Origin: Conus ventricosus
Lineage: Eukaryota; Mollusca; Gastropoda; Neogastropoda; Conidae
Reading direction: 5' to 3'
DNA: 64,000 nt
Assembly (NCBI GenBank): GCA_018398815.1
Contig: CM031602.1
Location: 101,762,397 to 101,826,396, forward strand
The notes under the pieces are model-generated. The model was not told the origin of the DNA and ran no database searches. It worked only from the letters and a program-made list of their open reading frames with translations. Position numbers and translations under genes: made by a program. This document shows positions 53,914 to 64,000 of this stretch, piece after piece; the first letter of the stretch is position 1, and every line of letters starts with the position of its first letter.

Positions 53914-54950
53914 ATCCTAACATCTTCAGTGGGTGAGTCACACAGCAAAACGCACGCACCGCACACCATCCTAACATCTTCAGTGGGTGAGACAGACAGC
54001 AAAACGCACGCACCGCACACCATCCTAACATCTTCAGTGGGTGAGTCAGACAGCAAAACGAACGCACCGCACACCATCCTAACATCTTCAGTGGGTGAGG
54101 CAGACAGCAAAACGCACGCACAGCACATCCTAACATCTTCAGTGGGTGAGACAGACAGCAAAACGCACGCACCGCACACCATTCTAACATCTTCAGTGGG
54201 TGAGACAGACAGCAAAACGCACGCACCGCACACCATCCTAACATCTTCAGTGGGTGAGACAGATAGCAAAACGCACGCACCACACACCATCCTAACATCT
54301 TCAGTGGGTGAGAGACAGCAAAACGCACGCACCGCACACCATCCTATCATCTTCAGTGGGTGAGAAAGACAGCAAAACGCATGCACCGCACACCATCCTA
54401 ACATCTTCAGTGGGTGAGACAGACAGCAAAACGCATGCACCGCACACCATCCTAAAATCTTCAGTGGGTGAGACAGACAGCAAAACGCACGCACCGCACA
54501 CCATCCTAACATCTTCAGTGTGTGAGACAGACAGCAAAACGCACGCACCGCACACCATCCTAACATCTTCAGTGGGTGAGTCAGACAGCAAAACGCACGC
54601 ACCGCACACCATCCTAACATCTTCAGTGGGTGAGTCAGACAGCAAAACGCACGCACCGCACACCATCCTAACATCTTCAGTGGGTGAGTCAGACAGCAAA
54701 ACGCACGCACCGCACACCATCCTAACATCTTCAGTGGGTGAGTCAGACAGCAAAACGCACGCACCGCACACCATCCTAACATCTTCAGTGGGTGAGTCAG
54801 ACAGCAAAACGCACGCACCGCACACCATCCTAACATCTTCAGTGGGTGAGACAGACAGCAAAACGCACGCACCGCACCCCATCGTAACATCTTCAGTGGG
54901 TGAGTCAGACAGCAAAACGCACGCACCGCACACAATACTAACATCCAGGG
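53914..54950. repeat. 54-bp satellite array, right part (~19 units); begins with target duplication
   Basis: The first six bases (53914-53919, ATCCTA) are the right target-site duplication. Units are more diverged than in the left part, with single-base deletions and changes such as CACACAGC, GAGGCAGAC and GAAAGACAGC. Confidence 0.95.
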
Positions 54951-55059
54951 AATGTCTACGAGTTGATCGTTCGTAACTCACTAATCGATTTGGGAAGCAG
55001 TGAATAGATGAATTCATCAATGAATGAATGAATGAGTGTGTAAATAAATGAATAGATAA

Positions 55060-55210
55060 AGGAATGAGTGCATACATACATACATACATACATATATGCA
55101 TACATACATACATACATACATACATACATACATACATACATACGTACGTACGTACATACATACATACATACATACATACATACATACATACATACATACA
55201 CACACATACA
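55060..55210. repeat. (TACA)n/(TACG)n microsatellite
   Basis: CATA/TACA tetranucleotides with TACGTACG at the centre (55141-55155). Confidence 0.95.
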
Positions 55211-55369
55211 TGCATAATGTGGCGGACCGTTTTTTGTCCGATCACAAATCTTTACAACAGCGTTAGCCGGAACATGTTCACCAGAAAACCGGTTGGTTAG
55301 TATACCTGACTTCCGGTTATCTGTATAATCCAGGTGAGCTGAAGCGACCAGGCAGTCTCTACAGCAGTT

Positions 55370-56640
55370 CCGGCAGTGCAACTTCTCAGTGGCCGAAGAG
55401 GGACTCCATACGAGGTGCTGTGGCAGTCAGGTGTTTCATTATTAGCAATTTGAAATCGCAAACCGAAATCGTTCTTCCCTCCTATAGGCGACTGTAACTT
55501 TCTCAGCGCCTTGTAACGGTTTTTAGAGAAAAAAAAAATGTTGTCTTTTGGTATATCTTGTCACTTGATAGGGTGATAAGTGGAAATTGTTTTTAGAAAG
55601 TATGAATAGAAAGAAGAAACAAGGAGATGGGTGATCGGAAAAGGAGGTGGCTTAGCCAGTTCATGGTGTTATGATGCGAAGCAGTTTTTGTTTATTTCCC
55701 TACTGTATGATAATGATACAAATGATAGTAAGCTCCGGAAATGAGCGATGGAAACTATCATGTACATATGGTTGGAAGTCTGTTGAAAAGTATTTGAACC
55801 ATCCTTTGATATGAATAATGAATATTTATGTGTTGATAAACAAAAGTATGCCGAAATCATTCCTTGGTATGTATTTAACGGCTGTTACTGATACTAATGA
55901 ATACTCTTATGAACATCATTTCCTCTATGCAATGATTATATTCTTGGTTTATCGTAAAAAGGTCTATGTGGAAATCCTTCCCCCAATGTGTAGAACGTGA
56001 TTTTGAAAAGGTCTGTGAGGAAATCCTTTTCCCCCAATGTGCAAAAAAAAAAGGTCTGTGTGGAAATCATCCCCCCCCCCCCCCACACACACACAATGTG
56101 TAGAACATCATTTCGAAAAAGAGAATGTCCTATTGTGATATGGTATTGAACTTTCTAGATTTCACAATGGGTATTTTCCCCAAGTTCTGGTGAAATATTA
56201 AGTAATTGTTGGTCATCAACATGATTAATAACCATGATGAATAATAGGCATGTTGTAGTAGGCTAGATAATCAAGGTACTAATCAGTTCCCCAGGTAAAG
56301 TCGTTGTCCTGGTGTGACCAGGAAGTGGCTGCCATTGGTAGGGGTTCTGGGCGTAGCTGGAGTCTACCCCTGTCTCCACCCTGCTGGGGTGTGGAGAGGT
56401 CGACGTGGGAGTCGACAGTGACCCGACGTGCCAGTTGTGCCAGTGCCGCCGCTTCTGCCGAGCCAGAGCCACCGCTCTTGAGGTATTTGAACCAGCGAGC
56501 TGTTGGGCCAGTCGGACCAGAGTCGTCGCTTCTGCTGTACCAGGGCCGTTGCTTTTGTGGTGTCACCAACTTTCTGCTTGTCTTTGAGCCACAGCTCTTG
56601 TTGTGTTGGAGCCTACGCTCCTGTTGTGGACAGAGCCACC
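55370..56640. repeat. Dispersed repeat family, paralogue of 32607-33600
   Basis: Starts with GTGGCCGAAGAG..GACT, as at 32702, and continues with TGTGGCAGTCAGGT, TTTTCCCCAAGTTC, CTAGATAATCAAGGTA and CAGTTCCCCAGGT. It ends in GAGCCAC..CTTCTG-like units without array expansion. No gene recognised. Confidence 0.55.
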
Positions 56641-56642
56641 AG

Positions 56643-56651
56643 TATATATAT

Positions 56652-56744
<93 letters not shown>

Positions 56745-56763
56745 TAGATAGATAGATAGATAC

Positions 56764-56800
<37 letters not shown>
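56643..56800. repeat. (TA)n, (GA)n and (GATA)n microsatellites
   Basis: Three abutting simple repeats immediately before the inverted PLE. Confidence 0.97.
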
Positions 56801-56801
<1 letters not shown>

Positions 56802-56804
56802 TTA

Positions 56805-57745
56805 TCAGTATATTTAAAATGCCTAAAACAATTTTATACAGTGCTCAACCCCTTGGGGAGCAACATTAGTAAAAACAAGTATTAAAAGGAGTGCTAAAAT
56901 TATCTACAAATTTGTTTCAAGCAAGCCGCTATCGTCAGGGTGAAGTTTGGGTTACCCACCGCCGATGTTATACAGCGTGTGAGGCCGGGTTGTAGCTGTT
57001 TTTGCGTGCGTGTTCATTGCACGTGTTTTTTTTTTTTCTTGTTTTTTTTTGGGGGGGGGAGAGAGGGGGGGGGGGGGGGTTCAGGTTGTTGTACGGGGTG
57101 TGTTCACTAACAACGATTTCCATTTATGCCTGCAGTTATTTACTATTTCTGGTTTAGTATTAAGAGTTGCTGACTGTGGTTTAAATAGTATTAGCCATTT
57201 TTCAGTTAGGCATAAGTTGCATCTTTTTGAAATATTGCTGAATGGTGATGCCCTTTTTATGATTTTCCAGGATATGTTATAGTTTAGTTTTGCGTTTTTA
57301 AGTTTCCAAATGTATTTGCTCAATTCAGTTTGGTTTTTGTATTTTTCTTTGTTGAATGACTGTTTGTGGTTTGCATATCTGGTTTGAAGTGGTTTTCAGT
57401 GATCCCTATGTATGTTTCTTTTTCATTTTCTGATGTCACAGTAGCCTGGTATACAATGTTGTTGTGAAGGCATATATTGTTTAGTGGGCACTGCTTTTGT
57501 TTGGTGCAATTGCAAGATTTCCTTTCTTCACCCTTCTTTGCTGTGTTGATTTTCATTTTGTTGGATGCGTCAATTAGGTTTTTGAGGTTGGGCATACATG
57601 AGTACGATAGTTTGACAGTGTTTTTGTTAAATATTTTGGACAGTTTGTGTTCTTTTGGAAATGAAGTTGTTAGGATTTTGAAGAATTCTTTCCCTATGTT
57701 TGTTTTGATTTTCCCGTGGTATGGGGATTATACCATATGATTTTT
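56805..57745 (-). mobile_element. Inverted, 5'-truncated Penelope-like element
   Basis: Minus-strand copy of the 3' part of the PLEs that follow: CNCTKQKQCPLNN.C, TYIGITENHFK, TELSKYIW-type GIY-YIG sequence in two frames (57320-57595 and 57081-57323), then the terminal sequence to AACCCCTTGGGGAGC near 56848. It lies head-to-head with the PLE at 57746. A deletion near 57386 breaks the frame. Confidence 0.88.
56898..56946 (-). ncRNA. Hammerhead-like motif in inverted PLE
   Basis: Read on the minus strand: CTGACGA (56938-56932), stem II AGC...GCT, GAAA (56918-56915), palindromic stem III CAAATTTG, then TA and GATAA. The core has C for U at the fourth position; the GUA cleavage triplet is kept. 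Confidence 0.5.
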
Positions 57746-57964
57746 CTTTAATGTTGGTCCCCAAGGGGTTGAGTACTGTATAAAATTGTTTTAGGCATTT
57801 TAAATATACTGATCTTAATCGTTCCTCACGTTGAGCACTGTGGCCTGAAGGATTTTAAAATGGAGGAAACTAATTTTAGGCAGTCAACTAAAAATATACC
57901 GTTTTCTAATCCGCAATCATATATATAAAAAAAGAACAAACAGAAAAGTTTGTACATAATATGA

Positions 57965-58945
57965 GATGGAAAGCATTCTTTTTTTCTGAACCCAAATGCA
58001 AAATAAGAGGACAAAAACACCTACGATTTCAAATCATGGCAATCACCACCAGCCATAGACGAAATGAAACCCTTTGAAGATAAAATGAAAAGAATGACAA
58101 CCAATATTGAATTTAAAAAAATCTAACAACCATTTCCAAACAACACTAAAAAAACAAATAAAACAAGTACAAAATGACAAAAAAGTCTTTGTGAAGGCTG
58201 ATAAAACTAGCAATTACTACAAAATGGAACCAAAGGAATACTCCCAACTCCTTGACAAAAGCATCCAGAAAAACTACAAAAAAGCCGACAAAAATATACA
58301 TGACAGTATTCGCACTAAAGAAAAAGAACTTGCACAGCGCATAGACCTAAGTGACAGGATAGAAGCGATAGCAACAAAAGAAGCTTTCATAACACTCAAA
58401 GACCACAAGCCAGATTTTCATAACAATCCAACATGTAGATTGATAAACCCATCCAAATCTGAATTAGGCAAAATAAGCAAGAAAATTCTGGAAAAAATAA
58501 TAAAGAACGTAAAATCAAACTCTGAATACAACCTCTGGAAGAACACATACGAGGTTATCCAATGGTTCAAAAAACTCAATAAACAAAGTAATACAGTATT
58601 CATCACATTTGACATAGTAGACTTTTACCCATCTATAGATGGGGAACTACTCACCAAAGCCCTGAAGTTTGCCAGTAACCACACAGACATAACAGGGTTA
58701 GAAATGGAAATCATTCTCCACACCACAAAAACATTACTACACAGCACAAATGAAACCTGGATCAAGAAAACGAACAGAAATTCAACATTTGACGAAACCA
58801 TGGGATCATATGATGGTGCAGAAACATGTGAACTGGTCGGATTATTCATGCTGTCCAACATCAAGAAATAACTCGGAAAACAAGTCGGATTATACAGAGA
58901 TGATGGCCTTGCTGCACTAACCAACAATCCAAGAACCATCGAAAA
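57965..58945 (+). pseudogene. PLE C reverse transcriptase, 5' part, frameshifted
   Basis: ATG at 57962-57970 region (MRWKAFFFSEPKCK), then shifts near 58005-58120. From 58107 to 58871 one frame carries FVKADKTSNYYK (finger region), ITLKDHKP.F...CRLINPSKSELG, the motif-A region FDIVDFYPSI (D and D), and AETCELVGLFML (motif B). A TAA replaces a Lys codon at 58869-58871; YRDDGLAAL (motif C) follows in frame up to the insertion. PLE reverse transcriptases copy element RNA at the cut target. Confidence 0.88.
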
Positions 58946-59330
58946 TAATCGGAAATGAAATGAGGTAGGGAACATTAAACGATAAACAGTAAACAAGTGG
59001 GGTATGTTTTGCTCCCATAAGGAAACCTAACACAGAGTAACTTTTATTCAAGACTGGCACAGCCTTTTAAACTTGAATAAAGTCCGACAAAATACATAGA
59101 CGAACAATTTAATAGTGTGGGAAAAACAAGCGCAGGCCAACAACTGAACTGTCTGGCAAAGATTTGGACTTGAGGGGAGGGGAGAGGGGAGTTTGAAGAT
59201 GGAGAAACTGGGAAAATGAAATTAAAAAAAATGAAATTAAAAAAAAAATGTTACAGATATGAAAACTCTTCACTAGCTGCATAAGGGAACCATCGCAATC
59301 CCTTTTGAAGGCAGATATATTTGTATTGCC

Positions 59331-59378
59331 TGCTCCGAGGCCTTTCGCCCGCTGGATCAGGATTCATCAGGGAGACAC
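59331..59378 (-). ncRNA. Hammerhead-type motif, inverted unit (slightly decayed)
   Basis: Minus strand: GTGTCTCC-CTGATGAA-TCCTGATCCAGCGGGC-GAAA-GGCCTC-GGAGCAGG. The core is intact, but stem II lost its closing pair (A for G). Confidence 0.6.
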
Positions 59379-60020
59379 GGCTGGTTGTGTCTGCGCTCCC
59401 GGCGTCAAATAGAGACACACCACAGTCCATAATACTGTGGTGTTCTCACCACCATGGGTGCAAAAAAGAATCCAATAGCACCCCCAGAGCAGCCAGCAAA
59501 GAGTAGTAATGCAACCAAACGAAAGTGTGGGGAGGAAAAAAAGTATGTATTTTGTCGGACTTTATTCAAGTTTAAAAGGCTGTGCCAGTCTTGAATAAAA
59601 GTTACTCTGTGTTAGGTTTCCTTATGGGAGCAAAACATACCCCACGTGTTTACTGTTTATCGTTTACTGTTCCCTACCTCATTTCATTTCCGATTTTGCT
59701 TTGATTAAATTGAGGTTATTTGTATTTGTTTCTGTCCGTCTGTGTGTTTGTCTTTTGATCTCCCTTGCATCTTTGGGCGGATCCTCAGGCGTAGGCTCAA
59801 AGACTGTCCCCTACATTTTATACTTTTGCATAATGTCTTTACTTTTACAGCAACTTTTTTTTCCTCCCCACACTTTCGTTTGGTTGCATTACTACTCTTC
59901 GCTGGCTGCTCTGGGGGTGCTATTGGATTCTTTTTTGCACCCATGGTGGAGAGAACACCATAGTATTATGGACTGTGGTGTGTCTCTATTTGACGCCGGG
60001 AGTGCAGACACAACCAGCAG

Positions 60021-60070
60021 TGTCTCCCTGATGAGTCCCGATCCAGCGGGCGAAAGGCCTCGGAGCAGGC
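60021..60070 (+). ncRNA. Hammerhead ribozyme motif, forward unit
   Basis: TGTCTCC, CTGATGAG (60028-60035), stem II GTCC...GGGC, GAAA (60052-60055), self-complementary stem III AGGCCT, cleavage triplet CTC, then GGAG, which pairs with CTCC before the core. All conserved core bases are present. The tiny palindromic stem III suggests action as a dimer, as described for PLE and retrozyme hammerheads. Confidence 0.72.
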
Positions 60071-60422
60071 AATACAAATATATCTGCCTTCAAAAGGGAT
60101 TGCGATGGTTCCCATATGCAGCTAGTGAAGAGTTTTCATATCTGTAACATCTTTTTTTAATTTCATTTTTTTTTAATTTCATTTTCCCAGTTTCTCCATC
60201 TTCAAACTCCCCTCTCCCCTCCCCTCAAGTCCAAATCTTTGCCAGACAGTTCAGTTGTTGGCCTGCGCTTGTTTTTCCCCCACTATTAGATTGTTCGTCT
60301 ATGTATTTTGTCGGACTTTATTCGAGTTTAAAAGGCTGTGCCAGTCTTGAATAAAAGTTACTCTGTGTTAGGTTTCCTTATGGGAGTAAAACATACCCCA
60401 CTTGTTTACTGTTCATCGAAAA

Positions 60423-61338
60423 CAAAAAGAAAGAACTATGCAAAATCTTCCAAAACCACAACTTAAAGATTACCATTGAAGCAAATAAAAAGGTAGTGAA
60501 CTACTTAGACATAACACTGAATCTCAACAATCACATATATAAACCATACAAGAAACCCAACGATTCACCGCTTTATGTTCACACCAAAAGTAACCATCCA
60601 CCATCTGTATTAAAGACTATACCCCACGGCATAAACAAGAGACTATCAAATCTGTCATGCAGTGAGAGAGTGTTCAACAATGCAGCAGTAGAATACCAGG
60701 AGGCACTACAAAGAAGTGGATACAATTACAAATGGCAATGCAACCCAGACAACAACACAAATAAAAGCAAGAAAAATAGGAAAAGAAAAATCATATGGTA
60801 TAATCCCCCATACCACGGGAAACTCAAAACAAACATAGGGAAAGAATTCTTCAAAATCCTAACAACTTCATTTCCAAAAGAACACAAACTGTCCAAAATA
60901 TTTAACAAAAACACTGTCAAACTATCGTACTCATGTATGCCCAACCTCAAAAACCTAATTGACGCATCCAACAAAATGAAAATCAACACAGCAAAGAAGG
61001 GCGAAGAAAGGAAATCTTGCAATTGCACCAAAAAAGAGCAGTGCCCACTAAACAATAAATGCCTTCACAACAACATTGTATACCAGGCTACTGTGACATC
61101 AGAAAATGAAAAAGAAACATACATAGGGATCACTGAAAACCACTTCAAAACCAGATATGCAAACCACAAACAGTCATTCAACAAAGAAAAATACAAAAAC
61201 CAAACTGAATTGAACAAATACATTTGGAAACTTAAAAACGCAAAAATAAACTATAACAGATCCTGGAAAATCATACAAAGGGCATCACCATACAGCAATA
61301 TTTCAAAAAGATGCAACTTATGCCTAACTGAAAAATGA
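60423..61338 (+). CDS. PLE C, C-terminal part with GIY-YIG nuclease (open)
   Basis: After the insertion the frame resumes with KKELCKIFQNHNLKITIEANKKVVNYLDITL and runs open to 61336-61338: a cysteine-rich linker (CNCTKKEQCPLNNKC, near 61015-61060), the GIY-YIG core TYIGITENHFKTRYANH (about 61110-61165), TELNKYIW, and CNLC. Without the insertion and the upstream stop it would join the reverse transcriptase. The nuclease probably opens the target for reverse transcription. Confidence 0.85.
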
Positions 61339-61439
61339 CTAATACTATTTAAACCACATTTGGCAACTCTTAATACTAAAACAGAAATAGTAAATAACTG
61401 CAGGCAAAAATGGAAATCGTTGTTAGTGAACACACCCCG

Positions 61440-61500
61440 TACAACAACCTGAACCCCCCCCCCCCCCCTCCTCCCCCCCCAAAAAAAAAAAAAATCACGT
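61440..61500. repeat. Poly-C/poly-A tract in PLE 3' region
   Basis: CCCC...CTCC...AAAA run, also present (inverted) at 57049-57080 and expanded at 63884-63924. Length likely unstable. Confidence 0.9.
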
Positions 61501-61574
61501 GCAATCAACACGCACGCAAAAACAGCTACAACCGGGCCTCAGACGCTATATAACATCGGCGGTGGGTAACCCAA

Positions 61575-61625
61575 ACTTCATCCTGACGATAGCGGCTTGC
61601 TTGAAACAAATTTGTGGATAATTTT
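61575..61625 (+). ncRNA. Hammerhead-like motif in PLE C end
   Basis: CTGACGA (61583-61589), stem II AGC...GCT, GAAA (61603-61606), palindromic CAAATTTG, then TG and GATAA. The position before the cut is G rather than A/C/U, so this copy should not self-cleave at the normal site. Confidence 0.48.
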
Positions 61626-61700
61626 AACACTCCTTTTAATACTCGTTTTTACTAATGTTGCTCCCCAAGGGGTTGAGCACTGTATAAAATTGTTTTAGGC

Positions 61701-63883
61701 ATTTTAAGTATACTGATCTTAATCGCTCCTCACGTTGAGCACTGTGGCCTGAAGGATTTTAAAATAGAGGAAACTAATTTTAGGCAGTCAACAAAAAATA
61801 TACCGTTTTCTAATCCGCTATCTTATATAAAAAAAATAATAGAACAAACAGAAAAGTGTGTACATAATATGAGATGGAAAGCATTCTTTTTTTCTGAACC
61901 CAAATGCAAAAAAAGAGGAAAAAACACCTACGATTTCAAATCATGGCGATCACCACCAGCCATAGACGAAATGAAACCCGTTGAAGATAAAATGAAAAGA
62001 ATGATAACCAATATTGAATTTAAAAAATCTAACAACGATTTCCAAACAACACTAAAAAAACAAATACAACAAGTACAAAATGACAAAAAAAAACTTTGTG
62101 AAGGCTGATAAAACTAGCAATTACTACAAAATGGAACCAAAGGAATACTCCCAACTCCTTGACAAAAGCATCCAGAAAAACTACAAAAAAGCCGACAAAA
62201 ATATACATGACAGTATCCGCACTAAGGAAAAAGAACTTGCACAGCACATAGACCTAAGTGACAGGATAGAAGCGACAGCAACAAAAGAAGCTTTCATAAC
62301 ATTCAAAGACCACAAGCCCAAGTTTCATAACAATCCAATATGTAGATTGATAAACCCATCCAAATCTGAATTAGGCAAAATAAGCAAGAAAGTTCTGGAA
62401 AAAATAATAAAGAACGTAAAATCAAACTCTGAATACAACCTCTGGAAGAACACATACGAAGTAACCTAAATGGTTAAAAAAACTCAATAAACAAAGTAAT
62501 ACAGTATTCATCACATTTGACATAGTAGACTTTTACCCATCTATAGATGAGGAACTACTCACCAAAGCCCTGAAGTTTGCCAGTAACCACACAGACATAA
62601 CAGGGTCAGAAATGGAAATCATTCTCCACACCACGAAAACATTACTACACAGCACAAATGAAACCTGGATCAAGAAAACGAACAGAAATTCAACATTTGA
62701 CGAAACCATGGGATCATATTATGGTGCAGAAACATGTGAACTGGTCGGATTATTCATGCTGTCTAACATCAAGAAAAAACTCGGAAAACAAGTTGGATTA
62801 TACAGAGATGATGGCCTTGCTGCACTAACCAACAATCCAAGAACCATCGAATATAAGAAGAAAGAACTATGCAAAATCTTCCAAAACCACAACTTAAAGA
62901 TTACCATTGAAGCAAATAAAAAGGTAGTGAACTACATAGACATAACACTGGATCTCAACAATCACATATATAAACCATACAAGAAACCCAACGATACACC
63001 TCTTTATGTACACACCAAAAGTAACCATCCACCATCTGTATTAAAGACTATACCCCACGACATAAACAAGAGACTATCAAATCTGTCATGCAGTGAGAGA
63101 GTGTTCAACAATGCAGCAGTAGAATACCAGGAGGCACTACAAAGAAGAGAATACAATTACAAATTACAATACAACCCAGACAACAACACAAATAATAGCA
63201 AGAAAAATAGGAAAAGAAAAATCATATGGTATAATCCCCCATACCACAGGAAACTCAAAACAAACATAGGGAAATAATTCTTCAAAATCCTAACAACTTC
63301 ATTTCCAAAAGAACACAAACTGTCCAAAATATTTAACAAAACCACTGTCAAACTATCGTACTCATGTATGCCCAACCTCAAAAACCTAACTGACGCATCC
63401 AACAAAATGAAAATCAACACAGCAAAGAAGGGTAAAGAAAGGAAATCTTGCAATTGAACCAAAAAAGAGCAGTGCCCACTAAACAATAAATGCCTTCACA
63501 ACAACATTGTATACCAGGCTACTGTGACATCAGAAAATGAAAAAGAAACATACATAGGGGTCACTGAAAACCACTTCAAAACCAGATATGCAAACCACAA
63601 ACAGTCATTCAACAAAGAAAAATACAAAAACCAAACTGAATTGAACAAATACATTTGGAAACTTAAAAACGCAAAATGAACTATAACATATCCTGGAAAA
63701 TCATAAAAAGGGCATCACCATACAGCAATATTTCAAAAAGATGCAAATTTATTCCTAACTGAAAAATGGCTAATACTATTTAAACCACACTTAGCAACTC
63801 TTAATACTAAAACAGAAATAGTAAATAACTGCAGGCATAAATAGAAATCATTGTTAGTGAACACACCCCGTACAACAACCTGA

Positions 63884-63922
<39 letters not shown>

Positions 63923-64000
63923 AACAAAACACGTGCAATCAACACGCACGCAAAAACAGCTACAACCGGGCCTCACACGCTATATAACATCGGCGGTGGG
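61701..64000 (+). mobile_element. Penelope-like element D, runs off the window
   Basis: Tandem neighbour of element C. Coding pieces: MRWKAFFFSEPKCKKRGKN...MKRMITNIEF (61869-62108), KADKTSNYYK...CRLINPSKSELG (62080-62469), FDIVDFYPSI region (62515-62545, out of frame), AETCELVGLFML and YRDDGLAAL (62612-63277), GIY-YIG blocks (about 63470-63680). Shifts or stops lie near 62087, 62466, 63275 and 63456. The window ends inside the terminal sequence, just before the place of the hammerhead motif. Confidence 0.88.
63884..63924. repeat. Poly-C/poly-A tract in PLE D
   Basis: About 29 C followed by A-rich sequence; longer than in element C. Confidence 0.95.

Larger units (their letters stand above)
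58946..60413. mobile_element. Nested hammerhead-bearing element, inverted-dimer structure, 9-bp target duplication
   Basis: Flanked by CATCGAAAA (58937-58945 and 60414-60422). The left part (58946-59543) is the inverse complement of 59858-60413. A forward unit 59544-60413 has ~140-bp direct repeats at its two ends (TATGTATTTTGTCGGACTTT...). Each orientation carries a hammerhead-type motif. Open frames (up to 148 codons) show no known domain. I read it as one full forward unit joined to a truncated inverted unit, probably non-autonomous and PLE- or retrozyme-like. Confidence 0.75.
57746..61700 (+). mobile_element. Penelope-like element C, interrupted by a nested insertion
   Basis: Starts with terminal sequence (CCCCAAGGGGTTGAG, CTCACGTTGAGCACTGTGG), continues with the coding region from about 57965 to 61338, and ends with the hammerhead motif and the same terminal sequence, where the next copy begins. 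Removing 58946-60413 restores co-linearity with the neighbour at 61700-64000. Confidence 0.9.

Noticed and set aside
54956..55381. Open frames of MYVCMYVC type
   Set aside because: Translation of the TACA microsatellite.
59701..60147. 148-codon open frame in the nested element as a transposase
   Set aside because: No DDE, RNase H or reverse transcriptase motif; composition is that of spacer DNA and it overlaps the hammerhead motif.
1..64000. tRNA or rRNA genes
   Set aside because: No cloverleaf or rRNA core sequence was seen by eye on either strand; a dedicated covariance search would be needed to exclude degenerate copies.

Overview
This is eukaryotic DNA, most likely from a marine invertebrate. 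A mollusc is my inference from the mix of repeat families; nothing in the window proves it. There is no bacterial gene organisation. The window holds long CA/CT/TA/TACA microsatellites, several classes of retroelement, two Polinton/Maverick elements, and only one short stretch that looks like a host exon (an LDL-receptor class A module).

Layout. 1-7947: right-hand part of a Polinton ('Polinton A'), cut by the window start and riddled with indels. It carries the end of pPolB, the integrase, four small conserved Polinton genes, an extra unidentified gene, and an 88-bp palindromic terminus. 7948-17526 and 17527-27180: two near-identical ~9.6-kb copies of one segment, in tandem. Each has a palindromic tandem repeat, microsatellites, an L2-like LINE (minus), a degenerate hammerhead-like motif, a second LINE (plus), an LDLa exon, a truncated LINE end (minus) and a 29-bp minisatellite. 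The first copy, like Polinton A, is full of one-base indels typical of unpolished long reads. 27181-32600: low-complexity and unrecognised DNA plus Penelope-like (PLE) fragments. 32600-36350: a repeat family with a 2.75-kb array of 21-bp units. 36690-39288 and 53914-54950: one array of 54-bp satellite units, split by 'Polinton B' (39289-53913; 14,625 bp; 215-bp terminal inverted repeats; 6-bp target duplication ATCCTA). 55000-56800: repeats paralogous to 32.6-33.6 kb. 56805-64000: one inverted and two tandem PLE copies; one is interrupted by a 1468-bp insertion carrying hammerhead-ribozyme motifs.

Polinton B is a near-complete virus-like element: packaging ATPase, major capsid protein, protein-primed DNA polymerase B, retroviral-type integrase and about ten small conserved proteins. 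They lie in divergent blocks joined by AT-rich gaps of 18-40 bp. I see no adenovirus-type protease. The integrase, a 355-aa conserved gene and several small genes are open. The capsid, polymerase, ATPase and three or four small genes carry frameshifts. The polymerase also has an in-frame stop and changed residues in two catalytic motifs, so this copy looks dead.

The most unusual signal is at the Polinton ends. All three full-length termini (both ends of B, one end of A) are exactly 88-bp palindromes. Between A and B the stem arms differ but still pair, while the apex GAAAC(T)TGGTTGA is kept. This points to a conserved hairpin terminus with a recognised loop. The second notable signal is a set of hammerhead-ribozyme cores in the PLEs and in the element nested inside one of them.
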